Positions 53,742-64,000 of a stretch of DNA of 64,000 nucleotides are shown piece by piece. Origin of the DNA: Pratylenchus scribneri (taxonomy: Eukaryota; Nematoda; Chromadorea; Rhabditida; Pratylenchidae); assembly GCA_030063045.1 (NCBI GenBank), contig JAQSEB010000134.1, forward strand, positions 62,001 through 126,000, written 5' to 3'. Position numbers and translations under genes: made by a program. The stretch's first letter is position 1, and each line of letters starts with the position of its first letter. The notes below the pieces were generated by a model, which had not been told where the DNA came from, did not search any database, and saw only the letters and a program-made list of their open reading frames with translations.

Positions 53742-56700
53742 ATGTTCTCTTTTTTTCTATTATTTCTTTTATTGGATTCTTGCGAAAGCGAAAATGTGCC
53801 AGTCCTCGAATCCTGTAAAACAACCTGTACAAGGTTAATCGATTAATTTATAAAAAAATATTTTCCTATAGTGTATAGGTTGGCAAATTAATAAGGAAAC
53901 TCATAATAATAACACTCAAGATGATAGGGAATATGGATCTTCAATTTTTCCTTTACAATAAAAAAGCATAAAATTATGGCAAATTAAAAACTTTAAGCAT
54001 AAAATAAAAAATTTTTAGCTTTTCTAAGCTTTTTTAAAATTTCCTTTTATCCCCGACTTCCATTCTCGGAGACGAAGATCCCCGGTGCTATTCCCGGTTG
54101 TCAATCCTAAATATCCATCTCCGAAAATTTATCCACGAACTCGTCCCCGTTAACCAGTGTTTTCATGATAATACTAAAATGATATGATAATGATATCATT
54201 TTGAATGACTATCATCATATATCAGTATCATATCATTTTAAGAAATTTACTATCATAAAAAAGTGATACTATCGTGATAGTATCATGATAATTGTAAACA
54301 GGCATTTTTCAATGAATTTTTAAAAATTTTATCTAATTTCTACCTAAATTATTATCCTTGAACCCTTTATTGACATTTTTAGATAACAAATATTTTTTTA
54401 TGAACGTATTTTAAAAAATTAATTAATAAATTTTTTATAATCCGCTTGTCTGGTGAATTTAGGAAATGCAAAATCGTAAAAAATATATTATTTTTGCCCT
54501 GGAAACCTGGTAGGATTGCGTAAGAATTATTACTAATTGTTCTTAAATTTGTATTCAATTTCTTTAAGCACCTCGAAGCCCGAATGAAAGAATTTTTCTT
54601 AAAGATGAAATCCTATGAAGACTGAAGTCTTAAAAATAATCTATTCTAATAAACCAACGAAGATTTTTCAACTAGGAGAGAAAATTTGTTTAAATATCTT
54701 TTCAAAATTTTACAGTATAGGTGAATTTACAAAAAATATTTTTCTCGATATTTTTCTAAGTGATAATGATGATATGATAGTGATATTTTCCACCATCATA
54801 TATATCATTTTGAATGATACCGTTTTGACTATGATGTCACTATCATATCATTTTCAAAATTTTGGCATCATGAAAACACTGCCGCCAGTTCAAATTCACA
54901 ACCCTAATTGAATGTGAAAAAGGGGGTACTTGCGTTATAAATGTGAGATTTGAAAAAATGAATGATTTTTTAAAATTAATTTGAGAAACAAATTTTGTGA
55001 TGAGTGCAAATTGTAACTTATGAAAATAGTAGGATATTATAATGTATTTACCAAATTTTAATGCATGATTGTAATTAAATTTTAGACATAAATTTGAATT
55101 TTTTCAATTCTATTATACAATAGTGATTATTTAGGAAAAATGATAGATAAAAAAGAATTATTTATAAAAAAATATTTAATTTAGAAATGCTAATGGAGAA
55201 GGAGATTGCAAGGAAATTAAAAGCATTCAACCAGTATTGAGCATCGGACAGGAAGGCGAAATAACTGTTCGGGGTATGTTTTTAAAAGGAAAAAAGCTAG
55301 AAATTTAATTATAATATAAGAAAAGAGTTTTAAAATTTTATTTTAAAAATTTTATAAATAATACACTTAAAGCATGGCATTCAGAATCAAGCTTTAATGG
55401 TAATATACCGTAGGCCGGTTTATGACCGAACATTTTATTTCCATTGGGTTATTAATGGCGAAAGAATGGAGAGAAAATTCTTTCTTTCTTAGAAAATATA
55501 TTAAAATTAATTAAATTTACATTTTATAAAAAATGAAGTGAATTTTGAATAAATATTATAATTAAATATTAAACATTTATAGGAAAAATGAGGATATTTG
55601 CTTGTCCCGTTATTTTTCATTATAATAAAATATTTATTTTGTTTAGATGATAATGATAAAATAGTAATGGAACCATATTTGAAACTTTTGGCATTGTATG
55701 GCAATTGTACTGAGCAAATTGTATTCTACAGTACTGACTTTACATATAATTTTGTAAGTTTAATTAATTTAAATTGATTATTTTTTTTTAAATTTAAGAG
55801 AAAAATGATTTGGTCTTTTAGTCAATTTTTGTTGATATTTTTAATTTAAATCATTTTATGTGATTTATGCATAATTAGATAGCCAAGCCCAAGCCATAGT
55901 TTTTAGCTATCACAAAATTTTGTATAGTGGATGCATCCATTTGGACTTCTTGCATATAAAAATTTCAATCATTATTTGAAGTGATTTTTATTTTTTTGAA
56001 AATATTGAATTGTATTAAAACTTGGGCTTTAATTACTTATATTAATAATATCTGTTACATTTTTCAATAATTTTTATTTTCAAAGATTTTTATAAAAATG
56101 AAAATAAATTTTAGGAGGAGATTATTGTGTGCAGTGGCACTGGACAATGCACCGAGGAATATTGCCATAAATTAAGTACACAAGCAAGCATACCTTCACA
56201 GAAAATTAATTCCCCAGGCAAATTTTACATTTATTTATTTTTTATAATTTTAAAAATATTTATCTAATTTAAATAAAACCATATATTAATTTTTATTACG
56301 ATTTAGTGGTTTGCTCAAAATTCACAAACCATATACAAATGGATTAGAGCTCGTCAAGACACATCGAATGGTATATAATTTGTCATGGTTTTTTGAATCA
56401 AACCCACAAAACGGTTTAATGGTTTAAAACCCTTAACTTTTGATAAAATCACGATAAAATATATACCAATCGATGCCTCTTGACGAGATCTCTCGTTTGG
56501 GTATAAGGTTTAGGGGTCTAGAAAACTCGTTAAACCGTTATAAACTTTTCGCAATTTTCAATAATTTATTCGCAAAATTAAATATCATCCTAATATAATT
56601 TAGGACAATCTTTCTGTATTTATGGCAATATGGAGGGTATGTTTGATTGCATGTTTACTAGCGAAGAATGCTACTTTTATCGCATTTACGCGAAAAAAGA

Positions 56701-59700
56701 AAGCAATGAAATTTTCGAAATCTTCAAGTGTTCTGCATCAACAATTTTTGCCAAGGTAAGTATCAGCTATCAGGGCTGGACAAAATCTCAGAAATCACGG
56801 TATTTCACGGGAATGGTAAACGGTATTTTAATGAAAAGTGAATTGTCCACTTTTACTTTTGTAAAAATTTTGAAAAATCATAAGATACGGTTATTGATAC
56901 CGTGGACCGTGCCAAGCCCTGGCTGGTAAGTATAGAAAATTAAATAATTTGAATATACTGTATTTTTGCATTTTAAAATAATTAACTATAGTAAGCATCT
57001 TATACCCAGGGCTGCCAGATAGTTTTTCGATTTGGGGGCATTTCTTAAAAAATAGTAAAAATGATTTTGAAAAAATTTCTTCTCAATGTTTATTATTATT
57101 TTGTGCAGTTTTGCAACAATTGTTGGAAATAAACAAATTTAATGTTTTATGCAAGGTTGGAGGACGGGGTGCATTATAGTCATTATATAGTGCGAAGATG
57201 GTCCAATTTTGCTCCGTAGACGAAAATTCTAACGAAAAATGACATTTCAAATGAAAAATTTCAGTAAAATATGACCCATAGATAAAATTAGACCAGAAAT
57301 AGGCTGCGCAGCGAAAAAAAAAACAAAAATGACTGCGCAACGAGAAAATGTGAACAATGGGAATTGTTGTTGAATTGAATGGAAATGGAGAATGGGTGAT
57401 TTGGTGTTGGGGCCATTTTGCTTTGAATTTGATCGATTTCTTGAATGCATCATTTTGGGTTTAATGTTGAATTGGTTGAATTGATGAAAATTATAGTAAA
57501 TTTATTGAAGAAATTATTTTGTCAGTTTGGAACATTTTTAACCAATTCAAATGAAATAAATAAAGTGGAACGAATGAGAAGGACAAAGAGCATTTTTTGG
57601 CGCATATTTGGTGAATTTAAATGTTTTGATTGAATGATTGGAATTTGTGGAGAAATTTGGTAAAAAGGAATATTATTTTAATATTTAAAAAATGAATAAT
57701 AATTAATTATGCGCACCACACCAATCAAAAATTATTTGGAAAAATGAGTTGTGACCCAAAATTTTTTAATTTTGGAACGGTCGAATTTGTTGGCTCGCAT
57801 CCATCTTTTCGCAACAAACAAAAACACAGAAAATTGGAACTGCCTACAAAAAACAGGTTTTATTTTGCCCAAATGAATGATAATCCTGTATTTGGGATAC
57901 AAAAAAATGAGAATATTATGGCCTTGAAATTTAATATGAAAAAAGCAATTTGATAAAAGTATTATTAATTAATTTATTCATTTTAAATTTCCTCAATAAT
58001 TTGTGTTTTTGAATTCATCATAGAAAATGGATATGGGAAAGGAAAAGGATGAATTGACCTTGAAATTGAAAATGTGTCGATGCCTGTGGTCGGTCTTCAT
58101 GTTTGAAAATATTTCGGTTTGATAGAGAGTTTGACTGCACATCAATAAGAAAATGAATGAATTCGGAGGAGTTTGTTTAGTCTAAATTTTCGGCGCCAGT
58201 AATCAAAATCGGTTTACCATAAACAAATTTGCTCAGCGATAAATTCTTTCCGCCCATTTCCATGATTGAGTGGACGGAACATGAATCTGTGGAGGGGAAG
58301 GTGCGCAATGTGCGAAGGGAAAATGGGGGAGAAGTTAATGATAAAAAAGTCAAAAGTGGTGGATGGATAGATGGATGGATGGATGGATGAAAGGGTGCGC
58401 GAGGAGCATTTCATCAACCCAATTTGGTGTATAATGAAGGAGGAGAAAAGGGCAACCAGCAGGCACCAGCTGCTTGCTTATTTTGATAAGAAATATTTAA
58501 TAAAATGAATGGGGGCACGCGCAAAGCAAGATTGCATTTGCGGAAATGATTATCACAGGTGATGGATGGTAAACTAGTAATAATTAGCAAATAACGGGGA
58601 AATTATTTCTATGGTCCCATTTCTATGTATACTCTACCTTTAATTTGATTGATCAATGATTGATATTTCTTTAATCTTCTAAATTGGACTTTAACCTATT
58701 AAAATAAAAAATTAAGACGCACCATTTAAACAGGTTTTTTACAAATTTTATGCAAACTTTTTTAGTGAGCCATTCCCATTATTAGGGAGATTCAAAGACC
58801 AATAAAAAAAGTAAAGGTGTGGATTTCATTTGAATGATGCCATTTTTGTTATAAGCCAATGGATGGCTAAAAAGAGGATGACTTTAACCGGATTTCCCCC
58901 ATTTCTATTTGGGGGAATATCCAATTCCACCATCATCTCCATTTTTGGATTGGAACTCATTGGGCGGAAAAGGTTTCGAAGATTTGGATGGCCTTTTAAT
59001 GGGCACTAAACTCAAAAAAACTTTCAAAAGTAAAATGGCATAATTTGGTTCCTCAATTTCGGATGCCAGGATGGAAAATGAGATGCAAAGAAAATGCATG
59101 GACCAGAAATATTTCTTTTGAACTTTGAGAATGGCATTTAGTAAAAATATAAGAAGGCAATTTAGTGTTATTTTTTGGAAAAATGGTATGAATGAACATT
59201 TGAGAGCATTTTTGGAGAAGTATTTGGTGTCGAATTTTCGAAAAATATTACATTTTATATGCGGTTAACATCAAAAAAATGATTTAAGAGAGGCGGCTAA
59301 AGCCTAGAAATAAGATGATCCATAAAGAAAGAAGTAATCTTTCAAAATGATAGAATTGCTATTTGGATTTTCAAAGATTGTGCTGGCCTTAGGATTGGTC
59401 CAACGATTAGAAAAAATATTTCTCATATTCGAATGGCAGGAAAAGCTAAAAAATAGGAATAGTCAGATGATTAATAGAGGAAATCTATTTTGGTAATTTG
59501 TGTTGATCTAATATTTGCCCTTGATCTGATTCTGATTTAAAAGTTCATAAAAGCTATCGACAAGGCAGGAATGAGGGAGTTGGATAAACGATAAAAACTA
59601 TTTTTCTTTGATATTCCAAAAATGTATGACAGGATAATTTAGAATGAAAAGTGAAAAAGAGAAAAAAGTTACTTTTTAAATACTTTCTATGGGCATTTGG

Positions 59701-62637
59701 GGGGCATCTCAGCTTGAGTGGGTGGCGGAGGTAAAAAAAGGAGGCAAACGGCAAATTCTCAGAGGGTGATATTCTGGCAACCCTGGCTCAAATGCCATAT
59801 TTATTAATTTAAATAATAAAGGAATAATATTTTTGCTAGCTATTTTATTTTATTAGCAGCTTCAATTTATTGTTTTTCACTTTCTAATAGCACAAAATCG
59901 TTTTTAAGATTGAAATACGTAATAATGGAATGAAAGAAGAATTAATTCTCGAACAAAATAAATTGGTCAAAAGCAAAATCATAAATATGAATATTTCGAT
60001 GTCAAATTATGTTTTTAATGCACTGACTGATTTCAATCAAAATTTATATGTGAGAAGAAGCAGCGACAAAAAAGTTGCAATCATTGAGGAAAGAAGCCTC
60101 ATTGAATATGTCCCAAGTATGGTTTATATTTAAATAATTTAGAAACTAAAATCAATCACATTTAAAATTTCGATATAAATTCATTTTTAATATATTTGAA
60201 GAAATGAATATTATCTAAAATTAAATAACTATTGAAAATAAGAAATAAATTTATGCAAATTGATATTATATAAGGCATATATATAAAAATTATATTTTTC
60301 AAGATATAAATGACTGTTTTTATTTTTATTATTTTCAGTTATTAGAAATAATTTTTTTATTTAATAGTTTAAAAAAAGTAAAAATATTTTATCTATTTTT
60401 AAGATGAATTTATCACACTTAAAAATAAAGAAAGAATTCTAAAATTTTTGTATAAAGTTTATTTGGTACTTAATTGATGTTATCTGTACGCAGATTTTTG
60501 AAAAAAAATTTTGGAAAGTGTTTTTTTATGGGTTTTCTGGTGGTGTGGAACGCGATTCTGACATCTATTTTTTCATATCTTACCATCATGGTAAATAATA
60601 CCAATTTTTACCAAAAAAAAAATGCCAAGGGAGGATAGGATCAAAGCCAATTTTTCAAAATTTTTTAAATATTTTGACTTCTAACTTGCGTAAAGTGCAA
60701 TATTACTTTATAAAAATGGTACCATCCGATTCAGCTCATCGAGCTGCATTGATTGAGTATAATTTGCATATATTTAAAATATTTTGAAAATTGGCTTGGT
60801 CCGCCCTTAGCATTTTCATTGTAAAAGTTGGCATTATCTTACCAAGATGGTAAGATATGACAAAATGGATGTCAGATTCGCGTTCTTCGCTCCAGAAAAC
60901 CGCAGGAAACAAATTTTTAAAAAATTCAAAATTTTTTTTTCATGAATCTACATAGAGATAACAGTTTATTTTATGTTGATATGGAATATTTTTTGATGCC
61001 GAAATTAGTTGTCTCTAAAGATAGAATTTTTATAAGCTACTTTTTTCATCTAAAAATATTTTTCTGCATCATATTGTTGAAAAATGTTTTATAGATTCTT
61101 TTATGATTTAAGTAATATGCTATAATTTAATGCAAATATTCTATTTTTTTTTATAAATTTAATTAATTAAAAAATTAAAATATTTTTTTTGTAAGAGTGC
61201 TCATTACCAGAAGAAGTAGAACGCTTTCACAAAACTGACTGTCCTTTCAAAAAAGTTGCTGAATGTAATGAAGTTAGTGGAAAGGTAGATTGCACGGAAT
61301 TTGAATCAAACCCGTTTCCTAATATTTTTGCGCAATACTCTTTGCCAAAACCCAATCACCAAGCGTCAATTTTTCAAGAATTTAACGGTAAAAAATAAAA
61401 AAATACTCTAATTTTTCATCATTTCCTTAAAATATATGCATATTATATATGTCACGCCGAATATTGAAATTGTCAAATATTGAAATTGCTGAGCAAGAGA
61501 CGCAGATATCGATAATAGGTATTAGGTTAGGTATAGGGGTCAGGGATTAAGAATCCAGCGGAAAGTGTGAACATTCTCAATATCGGCAATTCTCAATATT
61601 CGGTGTAACATGTATCAGCGAAAGCGAATATGGGAAATTAGTGATTTCCGGAAATCACTGGCGAATTCTGGAAATTCTCATTTTCGCTAGGCTAACTAGC
61701 GTATTCCGGGAAATCACTAGCGAATTTGGAAATTTCCAGAATACACTAACCCTTTCTAGCGAATTCCGGAATTCCCTAGTTAATTTAGGAAAAATGAAAT
61801 AAAATCAGAAATGGGGGAAATAAAATCGGAACAATGTGAAATTAAATCAAAATTGTCAGAATTATTTTCAGAATTGTCAGAATTATTATCAGAATAGTCA
61901 GAATTATTATCAGAATAGTCAGAATTAATATCAGAATAGTCAGAATTATTATCAGAATAGTCAGAATTAATATCAGAATAGTCAGAATTATTATCAGAAT
62001 AGTCGGAATTAATATCAGAATTGTAAGAATTATTATCAGAATAGTCAGAATTAATATCAGAATAGTCAGAATTATTATCAGAATAGTCAGAATTAATATC
62101 AGAATAGTCAGAATTATTATCAGAATAGTCGGAATTAATATCAGAATAGTCAGAATTATTATCAGAATAGTCAGAATTAATATCAGAATAGTCAGAATTA
62201 TTATCAGAATAGTCAGAATTAATATCAGAATAGTCAGAATTATTATCAGAATAGTCGGAATTAATATCAGAATAGTCAGAATTATTATCAGAATAGTCAG
62301 AATTAATATCAGAATAGTCAGAATTATTATCAGAATAGTCAGAATTAATATCAGAATAGTCAGAATTATTATCAGAATAGTCGGAATTAATATCAGAATT
62401 GTAAGAATTATTATCAGAATAATATAAAAATAATTTTGAGGCAAAATAAGTGAGGAATATCTTGCTGCTCAAATCACAATTATCGCTGATATTGCCAATT
62501 TTAAAACTCAATACATAATGGATAATGCCAGTTGCCAATTCAATCAGACAAAGATATCCGGATGCTTTAATTGCCGTGCAAGTGCAACTTTAAAGTATAC
62601 CTGTTTAAATCAATTTTCTACCAAAAAAGCTTATGTT
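53742..62637 (+). CDS. Env-like glycoprotein of the phlebovirus-G2 type (old viral-type gene, 3' end not found)
   Basis: Coding pieces in order: 53,742-53,833, 55,185-55,273, 55,647-55,753, 56,115-56,217, 56,605-56,756, 59,909-60,116, 61,196-61,387 and about 62,455-62,637. A signal peptide (MFSFFLLFLLLDSC) follows ttctatcttcag, a possible trans-splice site. The cysteine pattern and the phrases CYFYRIYAKK and KISGCFNCRASA recall the phlebovirus G2 (class II fusion) family found in nematode Env-like genes and env-bearing LTR elements. Pieces 1-7 join in consistent phase, one with a gc donor at 56,218. Piece 8 does not join piece 7 in frame by any site I see. The membrane anchor and tail are missing from the window. 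No gag or pol lies nearby. It may be a domesticated or decaying env copy; function cannot be told from sequence. Confidence 0.6.
54155..54881. repeat. hAT-like element with atgatatcat words (intron 1 of the Env-like gene)
   Basis: Termini cagtgttttcatgat and atcatgaaaacactg. Both sides are filled with tgatatgataatgatatcat-type words. Flanking ccgttaac and ccgccagt resemble each other only partly. Confidence 0.75.
56320..56570. repeat. Dispersed repeat copy (cacatcgaatggtatataat family), palindromic
   Basis: Carries gctcgtcaagacacatcgaa, tggtatataatttgtcatgg and an inverted half, accaatcgatgcctcttgac. It lies in an intron of the Env-like gene. Confidence 0.55.
56771..56921. repeat. Small inverted-repeat element with acggta words
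   Basis: Termini cagggctggac and gtgccaagccctg; interior words cacggtatttcacgg and gataccgtggaccgtg. About 150 bp, immediately after the exon ending at 56,756. Confidence 0.65.
56922..59908. other. Large intron of the Env-like gene
   Basis: Mixed AT-rich DNA. It contains a ggat microsatellite near 58,360-58,390 and no convincing open frame; several short open stretches on both strands (57.1-57.6 and 57.7-58.0 kb) lack family features. The stretch 58.0-59.0 kb is slightly less AT-rich. Confidence 0.4.
60535..60915. repeat. Second copy of the 17.7-kb inverted-repeat family
   Basis: gcgattctgacatctatttt at the left and ggatgtcagattcgcgttct at the right are inverted. The centre (atcgagctgcattgattgag) matches 17,950 (tgagctgcgtcgattgagct). 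It lies in an intron of the Env-like gene. Confidence 0.7.
61451..61609. repeat. Inverted-repeat element with atattgaaatt words
   Basis: Termini gtcacgccgaatattga and tcaatattcggtgtaac. Followed directly (61,615-61,790) by repeated gaattccggaaat words in both directions, probably a second small element. Confidence 0.65.
61856..62415. repeat. 21-bp minisatellite with 126-bp higher-order period
   Basis: About 26 units of tcagaattattatcagaata / tcagaattaatatcagaata alternate. A cggaatt variant recurs at about 62,003, 62,130, 62,256 and 62,381, a period of 126 bp (six units). The array lies between the last two pieces of the Env-like gene. On the minus strand it is open as an NSDYSDN/NSDYSDI repeat. 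Confidence 0.93.
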
Positions 62638-64000
62638 GTAAGTATTTAATAATTTCTAGTTATTTTTATTAAAAATAAATTTTACTCCAAATAAATAAGG
62701 AATTTTAAGTCTATTTTTAAAATCAAAATTTATTTTAATCCCCTCAAAGAAAAAATGCATATCGGTTACGTTAAGCTAATACCAAGAAATATAATATAAA
62801 AAGATTCAAAATATAGATTTAAAGCATTAAATCATTAAATTTTATCCACTTATTAACAAATTAAATGTTTAAAATTTATTCTATTTTTAATAGTTTTTAA
62901 ATTCGTGAAAATAATTTTAATTTAATTTTAATTGACAAAAATCTATCTTCTTCGCGGTGAAGTTTCCAAAATTGATTAGGTCGGATTATCTTTTGTTCAC
63001 GGAGTGCAAAAAGCAATTCTATGAAAGAATTTGATAACGAGAATTTATTAAATGTTAGAATCCGACAATAATAAAATGCGTTGAATTGACTAACCTTCGA
63101 ATTTTCACAAATTTAGAACATTTTCCTAGACTTACAGTAATGAATATAAATAAATTTAGACTTGTTCTGGTTCGGAAGATACGTCATTTACAGGTCAATT
63201 TAATGAATTTTTGATACGCTTTAGCAAAAAAAATATTTTATAATCAAATATTTTTTAGAAGCTATATTTGAGTGAGCAAGATCCAAAAATTAGGAATACA
63301 TGCTTGGCCAAAATAGTTTAAAATAACAATAATGTAAGGAAATTGTTTTTAAATCGCAAGGAAAACAAATATAGAGTCGAGCCGGTTTAAGAGTTCACAT
63401 TTATTTACAATTTACATCAATTGAAGTTTAATCTAAAAAGTGAATGAATGCTTTTTAAAGGGATATTTAGGTTTGAGACTTGAAGTATCCTAAGGGTAAT
63501 TTTTCATGGCGTATACAGGAAACTATAGGTTTTTCATTTCGAATAAAGGGTTGCGCAATGCGCATAACCCGGTTTAAAAATACTGGTTAAAAAGGCAAAA
63601 TTTTACCAAAACTGGAGAACAGATAAGTTTTTATCCAATGATCCAATCAATTCAAATGTAGTAACAATCGACTCCTCTCGACGAGACGAATCGAATGAGC
63701 GCAAGCACTAATTGATCCAAATATATGCTGCAAAGTTATAGCCTCAAGAAAAATCACAAAAGTGAAGTCCCCTTTCGGGCCCAAATCGCAACATTTTTTC
63801 ATAGTGTTATTATATTCGATCGACACGTCTCGATGAGAGGAACATGAAATCTGTCTATGGTTTTGAATAGAACTCAAAAATAAAAAAATTGACCATTTTT
63901 GTCTCGATGGAATGTATTGGAACTGGAGAGGTAATTTGAGAAGGGATTCCAGAGTGGCGTAGCCGAAGAGCGGTAACCGGAAGAGCGTTTGGCGAGCTTT
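62638..64000. other. AT-rich DNA to the window end; one dispersed-repeat copy
   Basis: 63,660-63,850 carries gacgagacgaatcgaatgag and, inverted, atcgacacgtctcgatgaga, the palindromic core of the dispersed family. The last 60 bases (gtagccgaagagcggtaacc) are less AT-rich and may begin something outside the window. The missing end of the Env-like gene was not found here. Confidence 0.4.

Noticed and set aside
61780..62538. 252-codon minus-strand NSDYSD repeat protein
   Set aside because: Produced by a 21-bp minisatellite with no stop in that frame; no start context, splice sites or unique domain.

Overview
This window looks like nuclear DNA of a nematode. It is very AT-rich, most introns are tiny (about 41-55 nt, ending in ttttcag or tttag), several genes start straight after a splice-acceptor-like sequence with no visible upstream exon (as expected with spliced-leader trans-splicing), and an Env-like gene of a type common in nematodes is present. 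I would guess a clade IV species, but the species cannot be read from the sequence.

Region 1 (about 1-15,060) is the highlight: a Maverick/Polinton virus-like element, clearly more GC-rich than the rest. On the plus strand a 14-exon protein-primed DNA polymerase B keeps one frame throughout. A tightly packed minus-strand block (13,262 down to 6,073) carries packaging ATPase, a small basic protein, a 283-residue protein, chromodomain integrase, minor capsid/penton-like protein, adenovirus-type protease, basic core-like protein, double-jelly-roll major capsid protein and a membrane protein, all without visible breaks. Facing away from the ATPase is a two-gene plus-strand unit that I do not know from any described Maverick: a stand-alone PAZ-domain protein (the small-RNA 3'-end pocket of Argonaute, without PIWI) and a TATA-binding-protein (TBP) homologue. 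TATA-like boxes lie shortly upstream of several element genes. The inference is an element that may carry its own promoter-recognition factor and a potential interferer with host RNA silencing. Terminal inverted repeats were not found; the left end is probably outside the window.

Region 2 (16.4-20.9 kb) is an eight-exon zinc-finger/AT-hook gene with a large repeat-filled intron. Region 3 (22.6-24.6 kb) is a decayed PUS1-type pseudouridine synthase. Region 4 (25.4-30.8 kb) is unusually rich in GATC; it has possible minus-strand exons and a plus-strand acidic gene with an exon-intron unit tandemly copied five times. Region 5 (34.5-39.8 kb, minus) is an RRM + RS + periphilin/Lge1-like nuclear RNA-binding protein. 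Region 6 (46.1-47.6 kb) is a secreted protein of unknown function. Region 7 (53.7-62.6 kb) is an intron-rich Env-like gene of the phlebovirus-G2 (class II fusion glycoprotein) type, with repeats in its introns.

Between and inside these genes lie many short inverted-repeat transposons, several with clear 8-bp target duplications (hAT type), each filled with its own short repeated word; two minisatellites (20 bp and 21 bp); Pol III-type tRNA-like sequences; and one GC-rich island of hairpins. Exons were called by eye; starts and a few junctions are uncertain and are marked so.
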